From Azorhizobium sp965227945 (lineage in GTDB: Bacteria; Pseudomonadota; Alphaproteobacteria; Rhizobiales; Xanthobacteraceae): a DNA stretch of 64,000 nt. Below the pieces are notes generated by a model, which was not told the origin of the DNA, did not search any database, and saw only the letters and a list, made by a program, of their open reading frames with translations. Below, in pieces: positions 16,279-25,870 of this stretch; position 1 is the stretch's first letter; each line of letters begins with the position of its first letter. Made by a program: the position numbers and the translations under genes. The stretch spans positions 558,001 to 622,000 of the forward strand of contig CBDDGQ010000005.1 in assembly GCA_965227945.1 (NCBI GenBank), written 5' to 3'.

Positions 16279-17448
16279 ATGACGACGGTCTCGATCCTCG
16301 GCGCCACCGGCTCCATCGGACGCAGTGCTGCGAAGGTGCTCGCCGGGGCCGGCGACCGCTTCCGGGTGGAGGCGCTCGCCGGCGGGCGCGACCCGCAGAC
16401 CCTGGCCGACATGGCCCGCACCCTGGGGGCGCGCTTTGCGGCCATTGCCGACCCGGCCGCCGGCCCGCGGCTGAAGGAACTGCTGGCAGGCACCGGCATC
16501 GCCAGCGGTGCCGGTCGCGAGGCGGTGCTGGAGGCTGCGACCCGCACCGCTGACATCGTGATCGCCGGCATCTCCGGTATTGCCGGCCTTGAACCCACGG
16601 TTGCCGCCTTCGGCGCCGGGCGGCGCATCGGGGTTGCCAACAAGGAATGCCTGGTGGCCGCCGGTGCCTTCTTCATGGCCGAGGCGGCCCGCACCGGCAC
16701 CGAGGTGTTCCCGGTCGATTCCGAGCACAACGCGGTTTTTCAGGCTCTGGCCGCCGGTCCCCGCAACGCGGTGGAGCAGGTGGTAATCACCGCCTCCGGC
16801 GGCCCGTTCCGCACCGCGACTCGCGAGGCCATCGCCCACGCCACCCCCTCCGACGCCCTTAAGCATCCCAACTGGTCCATGGGCGCCAAGATCACCATCG
16901 ATTCCGCCAGCCTGATGAACAAGGGGCTGGAGTTGATCGAGGCGCACCACCTGTTCGCCGTGCCGCCGGCGCAGCTGGACGTGGTGGTCCACCCCGAGTC
17001 GGTGGTCCATGGCATGGTGTCGTACGTGGACGGCTCCGTGGTCGCGGTCCTCGCCATGCCGGACATGGTGCTGCCCATCGCCCATTGTCTGGGCTATCCT
17101 GAACGCCTGCCCACCACCTGTCGCCGGCTGGATCTGGCCGCCCTGGGCCGCCTGACGTTCGAGGCCCCTGATCTGGAGCGATTCCCCTGCCTGCGCCTTG
17201 CCCGCGAAGCCCTGGCGGCGGGCGGCGCCGCAGCCACCATCCTGAACGGGGCGAATGAGGTGGCGGTGGCCGCCTTCCTGGACGGGCGCATCGGCTTCTT
17301 CGGCATTGCGGCCACGGTGGAAGAGACTCTCGCCCGTGCCGCGCACGGACCCGCGCCGGCCAGCGTGGCGGATGCCATGGCGCTGGATGCCGAAGCGCGA
17401 CTTATCGCCGTTTCCCTCTTGCCTAAGTTCGCCGCAAAGGCATCCTAA
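16279..17448 (+). CDS. dxr: 1-deoxy-D-xylulose 5-phosphate reductoisomerase
   Basis: Second enzyme of the MEP isoprenoid pathway; NADPH-dependent. The protein has 389 residues, with the nucleotide-binding SILGATGSIGRSA at the N-terminus, catalytic region VDSEHNAVFQAL, ASGGPFR, and NWSMGAKITIDSASLMNKGLE split over residues ~197-217. I chose ATG 16279 over ATG 16273 because AAGG at 16267-16270 is then eight bases upstream; 16273 would add Met-Ala. It supplies isopentenyl diphosphate used by UppS. Confidence 0.96.
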   Translation: MTTVSILGATGSIGRSAAKVLAGAGDRFRVEALAGGRDPQTLADMARTLGARFAAIADPAAGPRLKELLAGTGIASGAGREAVLEAATRTADIVIAGISGIAGLEPTVAAFGAGRRIGVANKECLVAAGAFFMAEAARTGTEVFPVDSEHNAVFQALAAGPRNAVEQVVITASGGPFRTATREAIAHATPSDALKHPNWSMGAKITIDSASLMNKGLELIEAHHLFAVPPAQLDVVVHPESVVHGMVSYVDGSVVAVLAMPDMVLPIAHCLGYPERLPTTCRRLDLAALGRLTFEAPDLERFPCLRLAREALAAGGAAATILNGANEVAVAAFLDGRIGFFGIAATVEETLARAAHGPAPASVADAMALDAEARLIAVSLLPKFAAKAS

Positions 17449-17575
17449 GCGTATGCCGGGCCATGCCGACGCCCCCATGCGCTCCCCGCGGGCGCAGGGC
17501 GGTGCGGCGTTCAGCGGCGACCGGCCGGGGCGGAATGTTCGTGCCGGCAGGGGCGCCGCGACTGAGGAATAAACG

Positions 17576-18721
17576 ATGGACGTGTTGGCGGGACTGGGTT
17601 CGTGGGGGCACTCTCTGCTGAGTTATGTGATTCCGTTTCTGTTTGTTTTGACCATCGTGGTCTTCTTTCACGAGCTCGGACACTTCTGGGTCGCGCGCCG
17701 CGCCGGTGTGCGGGTGTTGACCTTCTCTCTTGGCTTCGGGCCTGAGCTGTTCGGATTCAACGACAAGCACGGCACCCGCTGGCGCCTGGCCGCCGTGCCG
17801 CTGGGCGGATATGTGAAATTTTTCGGCGACGAGGATGCCGCCAGCACGCCCGATCCCGCCAAGCTCGCCCAGATGACCCCGGCCCAGCGTCGCGAAAGCT
17901 TCTTCTACCAGCCGCTGCGCTGGCGCGCGGCGATCGTCGCCGCGGGACCGATCGCCAATTTCATCCTGGCCATCGTCATCTTCTCGCTGGTGTTCATGGT
18001 GTTTGGCCGGCAGGTCAGCACCCCGCGGGTGGACCAGGTGACGCCGGGCAGCGCCGCGGAGCAGGGCGGCTTCAAGCCCGGCGATCTGGTGCTGCGCATC
18101 TCCGGCTCGCCGGTGGAGAGCTTTGCCGACATGCAGCGCATCGTCGGCGCTCATGCGGGCAGCCCGCTGGTGTTCACGGTGGACCGGGGCGGGGCGCCCG
18201 TGGACCTGACCGCGACGCCGGAACTGCGCGAGATGAAGGACGCCTTCGGCAATGTCCACAAGATGGGCATGCTGGGCATTTCCCGCTCCCTGGCGGCTGC
18301 CGACGTGGTGACACGGCGCTATGGGCCGGTGGAAGCGGTGACCATGGGCGTCCAGGAAACCTGGTTCGTGGTGGCCCGCACCTTCGACTATCTGGGCGGG
18401 CTGATTGCCGGCCGGGAATCGGCAGACCAGTTGGGCGGGCCGATCCGCATCGCCCAGGTCTCCGGGCAGGTGGCCACGTTCGGATTCGGAGCCTTGCTGT
18501 CCTTGGCCGCTGTCCTCTCGGTGTCGATTGGACTTCTTAACCTCTTTCCCATCCCGCTGTTGGATGGCGGGCACCTGTTGTTCTACGCTGTCGAGGCAGT
18601 CCGCGGGCACCCTCTCAGCGCGCGGACTCAGGACATCGGTTTCCGTATTGGCCTCGCCATTGTTTTGATGCTGATGGTGTTTGCCACCTGGAATGACGTG
18701 GTTCACATTGCCACGATGTAA
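17576..18721 (+). CDS. rseP: Site-2 intramembrane metalloprotease RseP
   Basis: Inner-membrane zinc protease that cleaves anti-sigma factors and remnant signal peptides. The 381-residue protein has the HELGH zinc motif in the first membrane helix (VVFFHELGHFWVARRAG, about residue 25-41), one recognisable PDZ domain (VTPGSAAEQGGFKPGDLVLR) and the third zinc ligand in NLFPIPLLDGGHLLFY. Four membrane segments are visible. It lies between dxr and bamA, as in many proteobacteria. The 127-base spacer before it shows nothing beyond a likely leader. Confidence 0.96.
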   Translation: MDVLAGLGSWGHSLLSYVIPFLFVLTIVVFFHELGHFWVARRAGVRVLTFSLGFGPELFGFNDKHGTRWRLAAVPLGGYVKFFGDEDAASTPDPAKLAQMTPAQRRESFFYQPLRWRAAIVAAGPIANFILAIVIFSLVFMVFGRQVSTPRVDQVTPGSAAEQGGFKPGDLVLRISGSPVESFADMQRIVGAHAGSPLVFTVDRGGAPVDLTATPELREMKDAFGNVHKMGMLGISRSLAAADVVTRRYGPVEAVTMGVQETWFVVARTFDYLGGLIAGRESADQLGGPIRIAQVSGQVATFGFGALLSLAAVLSVSIGLLNLFPIPLLDGGHLLFYAVEAVRGHPLSARTQDIGFRIGLAIVLMLMVFATWNDVVHIATM

Positions 18722-18842
18722 GGCTTTGCCGATGCATCTCGTGGCGTGAGAGCAACGGTCGCAGGAAAAGCGGAAGCTGCTGTGGGGACAGGCGTTTGCA
18801 GTGCAGGGAAAAGCCTGTACAAGCGCCTCGAAGGTGGAGAAT

Positions 18843-18862
18843 CCAGAGGGCTTGCCTTCTGG
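18843..18862 (+). other. Hairpin in the rseP-bamA spacer
   Basis: CCAGAGGG pairs with CCTTCTGG around a CTTG loop, with one G-T wobble. It lies 33 bases ahead of the bamA start in a 173-base spacer and has no T-tract. It may be part of a bamA leader structure. Confidence 0.35.
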
Positions 18863-18894
18863 GTCGAGAACAACAATTCAAGGTTGCGCGCCAT

Positions 18895-21327
18895 ATGACT
18901 GCTCCGGCTCGGGTGTTGGTAAAACTGGCCGCCGTCCTCGGCTTCGCTCTTGCGACTGCTGTGACGACGACCGCCGGGTCGATGGTGACCGCTGTTCCGG
19001 CGATGGCGCAGTCTGCGTCGATCGTGGTGCAGGGCAATCGTCGCGTGGATGCGGACACGATCCGCTCGTATTTCAATCTCAAGCCCGGTGAGGCTCTTAC
19101 CTCCGCCAAGATCGACGAGGGCCTGAAGGCGCTCTACGCCACCGGGTTGTTCGCGGATGTGCGGGTGTCGAACCAGGGTGGCCGCACGGTGGTGACGGTC
19201 GTCGAGAATGAGGTGATCAACAAGATCGCCTTCGAGGGCAATAAGAAGGTCAAGGACGAGGTTCTCTCCGCGGAAATCCAATCCAAGGAGCGCGGCCCGC
19301 TGTCCAAGGCGACGGTCCAGGCCGACACGCAGCGCATCGTCGACGTCTATCGTCGCGCCGGCCGCACCGACGTGAAGGTCAATCCGGTCACCATCGATCG
19401 CGGCAATGGCCGCGTGGATCTGGTGTTCGAGATCACCGAGGGCGAGAAGACGGGTGTCAAGGACATCAAGTTCGTCGGCAACAAGGCCTTTTCGGACTGG
19501 AAGCTGAAGGACATCATCTCCACTACCACCACCAATTGGCTGTCCTTCCTGAAGTCGTCGGACGTGTATGACCCGGATCGGGTCAACTCTGACCAGGAAC
19601 TGCTCCGCCGGTGGTATCTGAAGAACGGCTATGCTGACTTCCGCATCGTCTCGGCCTCGGCCGAGCTCGATCCGGCCGGCGGCGGCTTCGTCATCACCAT
19701 CGTTCTGGACGAAGGTGCGCAGTATCGGTTCGGCAAGGTGGATGTGGTCTCCAACATCCGCGACGTGCCGGCTGCCAGCCTGCGCAACGCTCTGCGCATG
19801 AGCGACGGGCAGGTCTACAACGCCGAGCTGGTCGAGAAGTCGGTGGAGAACCTGACCATCGAAGTGGCGAAGAGCGGCTATGCCTTCGCCCAGGTGCGTC
19901 CCCGTGGGGACCGCGACTTCGAGAACAAGCGCATCAATGTCACCTTCGTGGTGGAAGAGGGTCCGCGAGTCTACGTCGAACGGATCGAAATCCGCGGCAA
20001 CACCCGTACCCGCGACTGGGTTGTCCGGCGCGAGTTCGATATCGGCGAGGGCGATGCCTATAATCGCGTCCTCGTGGATCGCGCCGAGCGTCGCCTGAAG
20101 AACCTCGGCTACTTCAAGACCGTGAAGATCACCAACGAGCCGGGCTCTGCGCCGGACCGGGTGATCCTGGTGGTGCAGGTGGAAGACCAGCCCACCGGTG
20201 AGTTCTCGGTGTCGGGCGGCTATTCCACCTCGGACGGGTTCGTCGGCGAAGTCTCGCTGGGCGAGAAGAACTTCCTGGGTCGCGGCCAGTATGTGAAGAT
20301 CTCCGGCACCCTTGGGCAGTACACCCAGGGCGCGGAATTCTCGTTCACCGAGCCCTACTTCCTGGGTTACCGGCTGGCGGCGGGCTTCGATCTCTACTGG
20401 AAAGAGACCAGCGCCAACAGCTACACCGCCTACAACAGCCAGACCGAGGGTGGCGGCATTCGCTTCGGCCTGCCCATCACCGACGAAGTCACGCTGGCGC
20501 TGCGCTACAATCTCTACCAGCGCGAAATCACCCTCGATAACTGCACCAGCGTCTACGGTACCGCTCTGACCGCGAACAATTGCGGCACCTCTTGGGCGAT
20601 CATCGAAGCGGTGGAGCAGGGCGCGACGATCACTTCGGTGGCAGGCTACACGCTGTCCTTCAATGCCCTGGACGCCAACGTGAACCCAACGTCGGGCATG
20701 TATGCGGAACTCAAGCAGGACTTCGCCGGTCTCGGCGGTGACGTGCAGTTCATCCGCACCACCGGTGACGTGCGCTTCTACTATCCGATCTTCAGTGACT
20801 GGACGCTCATGCTGCGCGGCCAGGCTGGCTATGTCTCCTCGTGGGGCAATGGCGACCTGCTGATCATGGACAACTTCTTCAAGGGTCCCGATCTGGTGCG
20901 CGGCTTCGCCCCGTCCGGTATCGGTCCGCGGGATCTGGCCAGCTACAATCAGGATGCTCTGGGCGGCACCACCTACTGGGGTGTGACAGCCGAGGTGCAG
21001 TTCCCGCTGGCCTTCCTGCCGAAGGATGTGGGCATGAAGGGCGCGATCTTCATGGACGCCGGTTCGCTGTATAACTACACCGGCGCCACCACGTTCTCGA
21101 CCGCAGGCTCCGCGAACAACACCAACTGCGCGGTCTACGGCAAAACCCAGAATGCTACGGGCGCCATCTGCGTGGCCGACGACAATGTCATCCGCTCTTC
21201 CGTGGGCGCCAGCTTGATCTGGCAGTCGCCCTTCGGACCGCTGCGGTTCGACTATGCCTGGGCCCTGACGGAAGCGTCCTACGACAATCTGCAGGCGTTC
21301 CGCTTCTCCGGCGGCACCAAGTTCTAG
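18895..21327 (+). CDS. bamA: Outer-membrane protein assembly factor BamA
   Basis: Beta-barrel protein that folds and inserts outer-membrane proteins. The protein has 810 residues from ATG 18895, with a signal peptide ending AVPAMAQS-A at about residue 40. Five POTRA repeats occupy about 43-420 (first begins IVVQGNRRVDADTIRSYF), then a 16-strand surface-antigen barrel to the C-terminal phenylalanine (RFSGGTKF). The barrel motif LVRGFAPSGIGPRD is the lid-loop VRGF signature. The in-frame upstream start at 18796 would place an unlikely charged extension before the signal peptide. It is the likely insertase for both autotransporters in this window. Confidence 0.97.
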   Translation: MTAPARVLVKLAAVLGFALATAVTTTAGSMVTAVPAMAQSASIVVQGNRRVDADTIRSYFNLKPGEALTSAKIDEGLKALYATGLFADVRVSNQGGRTVVTVVENEVINKIAFEGNKKVKDEVLSAEIQSKERGPLSKATVQADTQRIVDVYRRAGRTDVKVNPVTIDRGNGRVDLVFEITEGEKTGVKDIKFVGNKAFSDWKLKDIISTTTTNWLSFLKSSDVYDPDRVNSDQELLRRWYLKNGYADFRIVSASAELDPAGGGFVITIVLDEGAQYRFGKVDVVSNIRDVPAASLRNALRMSDGQVYNAELVEKSVENLTIEVAKSGYAFAQVRPRGDRDFENKRINVTFVVEEGPRVYVERIEIRGNTRTRDWVVRREFDIGEGDAYNRVLVDRAERRLKNLGYFKTVKITNEPGSAPDRVILVVQVEDQPTGEFSVSGGYSTSDGFVGEVSLGEKNFLGRGQYVKISGTLGQYTQGAEFSFTEPYFLGYRLAAGFDLYWKETSANSYTAYNSQTEGGGIRFGLPITDEVTLALRYNLYQREITLDNCTSVYGTALTANNCGTSWAIIEAVEQGATITSVAGYTLSFNALDANVNPTSGMYAELKQDFAGLGGDVQFIRTTGDVRFYYPIFSDWTLMLRGQAGYVSSWGNGDLLIMDNFFKGPDLVRGFAPSGIGPRDLASYNQDALGGTTYWGVTAEVQFPLAFLPKDVGMKGAIFMDAGSLYNYTGATTFSTAGSANNTNCAVYGKTQNATGAICVADDNVIRSSVGASLIWQSPFGPLRFDYAWALTEASYDNLQAFRFSGGTKF

Positions 21328-21347
21328 TCGTCGTCCCTTCTCCTCAA

Positions 21348-21380
21348 CGGGCGTCGCCGGCTTCTGCCGCGCGGCGCCCG
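21348..21380 (+). other. Long hairpin between bamA and lpxD
   Basis: CGGGCGTCGC pairs with GCGGCGCCCG (one T-G wobble), and inside it CGGC-TTCT-GCCG extends the helix to about 14 bp with a single bulged C. It fills most of the 68-base spacer and lacks a T-tract. By position it could reduce read-through from bamA into the lipid A genes or protect the bamA message. Confidence 0.6.
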
Positions 21381-21395
21381 AGCCATATCCGGATC

Positions 21396-22469
21396 ATGAG
21401 CGAGCCCGCCTTTTTCCCCCTCCCGTCTCCGCTCTCCCTGGCGGAGGTCGCGGCCTTGAGCGGGGCCCGCCTCCTGCACGCCGGGGATGACCCCGGCCGT
21501 CTGGTGCGCGGGGTCGGACCCTTGGCCGATGCCGGCAGCGGGGATCTCGCCTTCTTCGACAGCCCCCGCTATCTGGATGCCTTCCGCTCATCGCGCGCAG
21601 GCGCCTGCATCACCACCGAGCGCCTGGCGGCCGATGCACCCACGGGCATGGCGGTGTTCATCGCTGCGCGGCCCGCGGCGGCCTTTGTCGCCGTCTCGCG
21701 CACGCTGTTTCCCCAGGCGCTGCGCCCGCAACCGGTGTTCGGCCACGCCGGAATCACGCCGGGCGCCTTCATCCACCCGACGGCCCGCCTGGAAGATGGC
21801 GTGACCGTGGACCCTGGCGCGGTCATCGGCCCGCATGTGGAAATCGGATCCGGCAGCGTGATCTGCGCCACCGCGGTCATCGGACCGCAGGTGCGCATCG
21901 GCCGCGACAGCACCATCGGCCCCGGTGCCAGCGTGCTGCACGCGCTGCTGGGCAATCGCGTCATCATCCACAGCGGCGCGCGCATCGGCCAGGACGGCTT
22001 CGGCTTCCAGCCCGGTGCCGGCGGCCATCTCAAGGTGCCGCAGATCGGCCGGGTGGTGATCCAGGATGACGTCGAGATCGGTGCCGGCTCCACCATCGAC
22101 CGGGGCGCCTTGCGCGACACGGTGATCGGCGAGGGCAGCAAGATCGACAATCTGGTGCAGATTGCCCACAACGTGGTGATCGGCCGCCATTGCATCGTGG
22201 TGTCGCAGACCGGTATCTCGGGCAGCACCACGTTGGGCGACTACGTGATGCTCGGTGGCCAGGTGGGTGTCATCGGTCATGTGACCATCGGCGAGGGGGC
22301 GCAGATCGCCGCCTCGAGCAATGTGAAGGGCGATGTGCCCCCCGGCGTACGCTGGGGCGGCTCGCCGGCGAAACCGGTGCGCGAATGGTTCCGGGAAGTC
22401 GCCACCTTGAGGAAACTCGCCGAAGCCGGGGTGCGCTCCGGCGCCGCGAGGCGCGGAGATGAGGAATGA
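21396..22469 (+). CDS. lpxD: UDP-3-O-(3-hydroxyacyl)glucosamine N-acyltransferase
   Basis: Third step of lipid A synthesis, adding the N-linked 3-hydroxyacyl chain from acyl-ACP. The 357-residue protein has a uridine-binding N-terminal domain (about 1-105), then a left-handed beta-helix of hexapeptide repeats (e.g. IGPHVEIGSGSVI, IGAGSTIDRGAL). The catalytic His lies in LVQIAHNVVIG. It ends in an alpha-helical extension, and its stop overlaps the fabZ start by four bases. Confidence 0.96.
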   Translation: MSEPAFFPLPSPLSLAEVAALSGARLLHAGDDPGRLVRGVGPLADAGSGDLAFFDSPRYLDAFRSSRAGACITTERLAADAPTGMAVFIAARPAAAFVAVSRTLFPQALRPQPVFGHAGITPGAFIHPTARLEDGVTVDPGAVIGPHVEIGSGSVICATAVIGPQVRIGRDSTIGPGASVLHALLGNRVIIHSGARIGQDGFGFQPGAGGHLKVPQIGRVVIQDDVEIGAGSTIDRGALRDTVIGEGSKIDNLVQIAHNVVIGRHCIVVSQTGISGSTTLGDYVMLGGQVGVIGHVTIGEGAQIAASSNVKGDVPPGVRWGGSPAKPVREWFREVATLRKLAEAGVRSGAARRGDEE

Positions 22470-22975
22470 CCGCAGAGCGTACCGCAGGTGACAGCACGAC
22501 CCCCGACAGCCCCGCCGCCGGGGCCGTCAAGAGCTTGGCCAGCATCGATATTCTCAAGATCCTGGCGCTGCTGCCGCATCGCTATCCATTCCTGATGGTG
22601 GACCGGATCGAGCAGATCGATGCCGACCTGAGCTGTATCGGCTACAAGAATGTCTCGGCCAACGAGCCGCACTTCCAGGGCCATTTTCCGAACAATCCGG
22701 TGATGCCCGGCGTGCTCATCATCGAGGGCATGGCCCAGACCGCAGGGGCCATCTGCATTCTCGACAAAGCCAATCCGGATCAGCCGTCGCTGGTCTATTT
22801 CATGACCATCGACGAAGCGAAGTTCCGCCGGCCCGTGCGGCCCGGCGATGTCCTGGAATACCATATGACCCGCATCGCCAAGCGGCGGAACATGTGGTGG
22901 TATCAGGGCGAAGCCAAGGTGGGTGGAGAACTGGTGGCGCAGGCGCGCGTGGGCGCCATGATCGCCGAGGAGTGA
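22466..22975 (+). CDS. fabZ: 3-hydroxyacyl-ACP dehydratase FabZ
   Basis: Dehydrates 3-hydroxyacyl-ACP in fatty acid elongation and competes with LpxA/LpxD for the same substrates. The 169-residue hot-dog-fold protein has the catalytic His in GHFPNNPVMPGVLIIEG and the catalytic Glu in the same segment. The first ~22 residues are a variable extension, so a later start is possible. It overlaps lpxD by four bases. Confidence 0.96.
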   Translation: MTAERTAGDSTTPDSPAAGAVKSLASIDILKILALLPHRYPFLMVDRIEQIDADLSCIGYKNVSANEPHFQGHFPNNPVMPGVLIIEGMAQTAGAICILDKANPDQPSLVYFMTIDEAKFRRPVRPGDVLEYHMTRIAKRRNMWWYQGEAKVGGELVAQARVGAMIAEE

Positions 22976-22977
22976 GC

Positions 22978-23787
22978 GTGGCTCTGATTGATCCGACTGC
23001 CCGCGTCGCCGATGGCGCGCGGCTTGCCGACGACGTTGAGGTGGGTCCTTACTGTATTGTGGGGGCGGATGTGACGCTGGAGGCGGGGGTGCGTCTGCTC
23101 GCCCACGTCAATGTCCAGGGCGACACGACGCTGGGGGCCCGCACCCAGGTCTATCCCTTCGCCTCCCTCGGCACTCCGCCGCAGTCCGTACACTACAAGG
23201 GCGAGCGCACGTCGCTGGTGGTGGGCGAGGACTGCACCATCCGCGAGCACGCCACCATGAACATCGGCACCGCCGGTGGGCGCGGCGTCACGCGGGTGGG
23301 GCGCGGCTGCATGCTGATGACCGGCGCCCATGTGGGCCATGACTGCCTGGTGGGCGATCATGTGATCTTCGCCAACAATGCCACGCTGGGCGGGCATGTG
23401 GAGGTGGGCGATCATGTGTTCCTGGGCGGTCTCAGCGCCGTGCACCAATATTGCCGCATTGGCGCGCAGGTCATGGTGGGCGGCCTGTCCGGCATCCGCG
23501 AGGATGTCATCCCCTTCGGCTATGCCATTGGCCAGACGGCCAATCTCGTCGGCCTGAACGTCATCGGCATGAAGCGGCGCGGCTTCAGCCGGGCCGATCT
23601 GCACGCCGCCCGCGCCGCGTATCGCGACCTGTTCTTCGGCGCCGGCACGTTCCGGGAGCGCCTGGATAACCTGCGGGCGCGACAGGAAGAATCGTCCTTC
23701 ATCGCGGCGCTGGTGGCGTTTGTGGATGCCGGCGGGAACCGGGCGCTGTGCCATCCCTCGCGCGGGGTGGTGAGCCACGAGGAGTGA
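22978..23787 (+). CDS. lpxA: UDP-N-acetylglucosamine O-acyltransferase
   Basis: First step of lipid A synthesis. From GTG 22978 the protein has 269 residues (MALIDPTARVADGARLADDV): a hexapeptide-repeat beta-helix with the catalytic His in TGAHVGHDCLVGD, followed by a C-terminal helical domain. I preferred GTG 22978 because GAGGAG ends five bases before it. GTG 22972 overlaps the fabZ stop but leaves almost no room after the Shine-Dalgarno, and would add two residues. Confidence 0.95.
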   Translation: MALIDPTARVADGARLADDVEVGPYCIVGADVTLEAGVRLLAHVNVQGDTTLGARTQVYPFASLGTPPQSVHYKGERTSLVVGEDCTIREHATMNIGTAGGRGVTRVGRGCMLMTGAHVGHDCLVGDHVIFANNATLGGHVEVGDHVFLGGLSAVHQYCRIGAQVMVGGLSGIREDVIPFGYAIGQTANLVGLNVIGMKRRGFSRADLHAARAAYRDLFFGAGTFRERLDNLRARQEESSFIAALVAFVDAGGNRALCHPSRGVVSHEE

Positions 23788-23792
23788 GGGCC

Positions 23793-24689
23793 GTGCCGGT
23801 CGCGCCGATCAGCCATGAGGGCGCGCCGCGCACCAGTCCGGTGGGCATCGTGGCCGGCGGCGGGGCCTTTCCGGCGGCGGTCGCCGAGGCCGTCCGCGCC
23901 CAGGGGCGCGAGGTGGTTCTGCTGCTGATTCAAGGCTTTGCCGACCCGGCCCTGGAGCGGTACCGACATTATTGGTTCCGCCTTGGCTCGCTCGGCATCG
24001 CCACCTCCAAGCTCAGATCCCATGGGGTCGAGGACGTGGTGATGGTGGGCTCGCTCACCCGCCCGCGGCTGCGCGACCTCGGCCTCGACTGGACCATGCT
24101 CCGGCTTTTGCCCCGCATCGCTCCACTCTTCCGCGGTGGGGACAACCATTTGCTGTCCGGTGTCGTGGCCCTGGTGGCGGGGGAGGGGTTTTCCATCCGC
24201 GGCGCCCATGAAGTGGCGCCATCACTGCTTTTGCCGGAGGGCGTGCTGGGCGCGCGCACCCCCAGCGCGCGGGACAATCGCGACATCGCCCTGGGTTTGT
24301 CCATTGTTGCAACCCTCGGTCCATACGACGTGGGACAAGGGGTGATCGTGGTGGACGGCTTCGTGGTCGCGGTCGAGGCCGCCGAAGGCACCGATCAGAT
24401 GCTGGCGCGCTACGGCAGCATGCGCGAGAGCGGTCGTCTACGCTTCCCTAAGGGCATGGGCGTCTTGGTGAAGGCGCCCAAGCCGCAACAGGACCGGCGC
24501 ATCGATCTGCCCTCCCTTGGCCCCGCGACGGTGGAGCGGGCGGCGCAGGTGGGGCTGGCCGGCATCGCGTTTGAGGCGGGCGGGGCCATCGTGCCGGACG
24601 TGCAGCATCTCATCGCGGCGGCGGATGCGGCCGGCTTGTTCGTGGCGGGGGTGGCGCGGCCACCGACGCCTGCGGGGCAACCGGGATGA
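23793..24689 (+). CDS. lpxI: UDP-2,3-diacylglucosamine pyrophosphatase LpxI
   Basis: Hydrolyses UDP-2,3-diacylglucosamine to lipid X, the step done by LpxH in enterobacteria; LpxI (DUF1009) replaces it in many alphaproteobacteria. The protein has 298 residues from a GTG start five bases after lpxA. Recognisable features are PVGIVAGGGAFPAAVAEAVR at the N-terminus, EDVVMVGSLTRPRLRDLGLD, and the C-terminal VKAPKPQQDRRIDLPSLGP. Its stop overlaps lpxB by four bases, matching the conserved lpxA-lpxI-lpxB order. Confidence 0.95.
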   Translation: MPVAPISHEGAPRTSPVGIVAGGGAFPAAVAEAVRAQGREVVLLLIQGFADPALERYRHYWFRLGSLGIATSKLRSHGVEDVVMVGSLTRPRLRDLGLDWTMLRLLPRIAPLFRGGDNHLLSGVVALVAGEGFSIRGAHEVAPSLLLPEGVLGARTPSARDNRDIALGLSIVATLGPYDVGQGVIVVDGFVVAVEAAEGTDQMLARYGSMRESGRLRFPKGMGVLVKAPKPQQDRRIDLPSLGPATVERAAQVGLAGIAFEAGGAIVPDVQHLIAAADAAGLFVAGVARPPTPAGQPG

Positions 24690-25870
24690 GCGGGCTGCCG
24701 GAGCGTCCGTTGGACGTGTTCATCGTCGCCGGCGAGGAATCCGGCGACCTGCTGGGCGGCGCGCTGCTGGTGGCCCTGGCCGCTGCGGCGCCGCACGGGG
24801 CGCGCTTCCGCGGGGTGGGGGGCGCGCGCATGGCGGGACAGGGGCTGGTGAGCCTGTTCCCCATGGACGATCTCACCGCCATCGGCTTTGGCGCGGTGGT
24901 GGCCAAGCTCGGCACGCTGCTCCGCCGGCTGCGCCAGACGGTGGAGGCCATCTGCGCCAACCCGCCCGACGTGCTGGTGCTGGTAGATGCGCCCGATTTC
25001 ACCCACCGGGTGGCGGCACGGGTGCGCAAGCGCTGCCCGCAGATCCCCGTCGTCAAATATGTCTCGCCCACGGTCTGGGCGTGGCGGCCGGGGCGGGCCA
25101 AGGCCATGCGGCCCTATACGGACCGCATCCTGGCGCTGCTCCCCTTCGAGCCGGCGGTGCATGCGCGCCTCGGCGGGCCGCCCACCACTTATGTGGGCCA
25201 TCCCTTGCTGGAGCGCCTTGCGGACCTGCGCCCCACGCCCCAGGATGCGGTGCGCCGGGAGACCGCGCCGCCCCTCGTGCTGGCGCTGCCCGGCAGCCGC
25301 CGCATGGAATTGGAGCGCCTCGGCCCGGTGTTCGGCGTGGCGCTGGGGCAGCTCAGCGCGCGCCGGCCCATCGATCTGGTGCTGCCGACGCTGGAGCGGC
25401 TGCGGCCGCGGGTGGAGGCCTTGGTGGCCACTTGGCCGGTCCAGCCGCGCATCATCACCGACGCCGGCGAGAAGCATGCCGCCTTCCGGCAGGCGCGCGC
25501 GGCGCTGGCCGCCTCCGGCACGGTGACGCTGGAACTGGCCCTGGCCGGGGTGCCCATGATCGCCGCTTATCGGGTGGCGGAGTGGGAAGCCAAGATCGCC
25601 CCGCATGTGCTGAAGCTCATCACCAGCGTCATCCTGGCCAATCTGGTGCTGGGGGAGAATGTGGTGCCGGAATTTCTCCAGCACGACTGCACGCCCGAAA
25701 AGCTCGCGGCCGCCCTCGACGGGATCCTGGACGAGGGCGCCGGACGGGAGCGTCAGATCTCCGCCTTCGCCGGTCTCGATGTCATTCTGGGCGCCGACGA
25801 TGCGCCGGCTTCGCAACGGGCCGCCGCTGCGGTGCTCGACGTGGTGGCGCAGGCCCGGCCGCAGCGCTAG
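24686..25870 (+). CDS. lpxB: Lipid A disaccharide synthase
   Basis: GT19 glycosyltransferase that joins lipid X to UDP-2,3-diacylglucosamine. The protein has 394 residues. The N-terminal FIVAGEESGDLLGGAL, VLVDAPDFTHRVAARVRKR, YVSPTVWAWRPGRA and C-terminal SGTVTLELALAGVPMIAAYR segments are all family hallmarks. It is the last lipid A gene of the run; the gltA gene often found next in related genomes is absent here. Confidence 0.96.
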   Translation: MSGLPERPLDVFIVAGEESGDLLGGALLVALAAAAPHGARFRGVGGARMAGQGLVSLFPMDDLTAIGFGAVVAKLGTLLRRLRQTVEAICANPPDVLVLVDAPDFTHRVAARVRKRCPQIPVVKYVSPTVWAWRPGRAKAMRPYTDRILALLPFEPAVHARLGGPPTTYVGHPLLERLADLRPTPQDAVRRETAPPLVLALPGSRRMELERLGPVFGVALGQLSARRPIDLVLPTLERLRPRVEALVATWPVQPRIITDAGEKHAAFRQARAALAASGTVTLELALAGVPMIAAYRVAEWEAKIAPHVLKLITSVILANLVLGENVVPEFLQHDCTPEKLAAALDGILDEGAGRERQISAFAGLDVILGADDAPASQRAAAAVLDVVAQARPQR

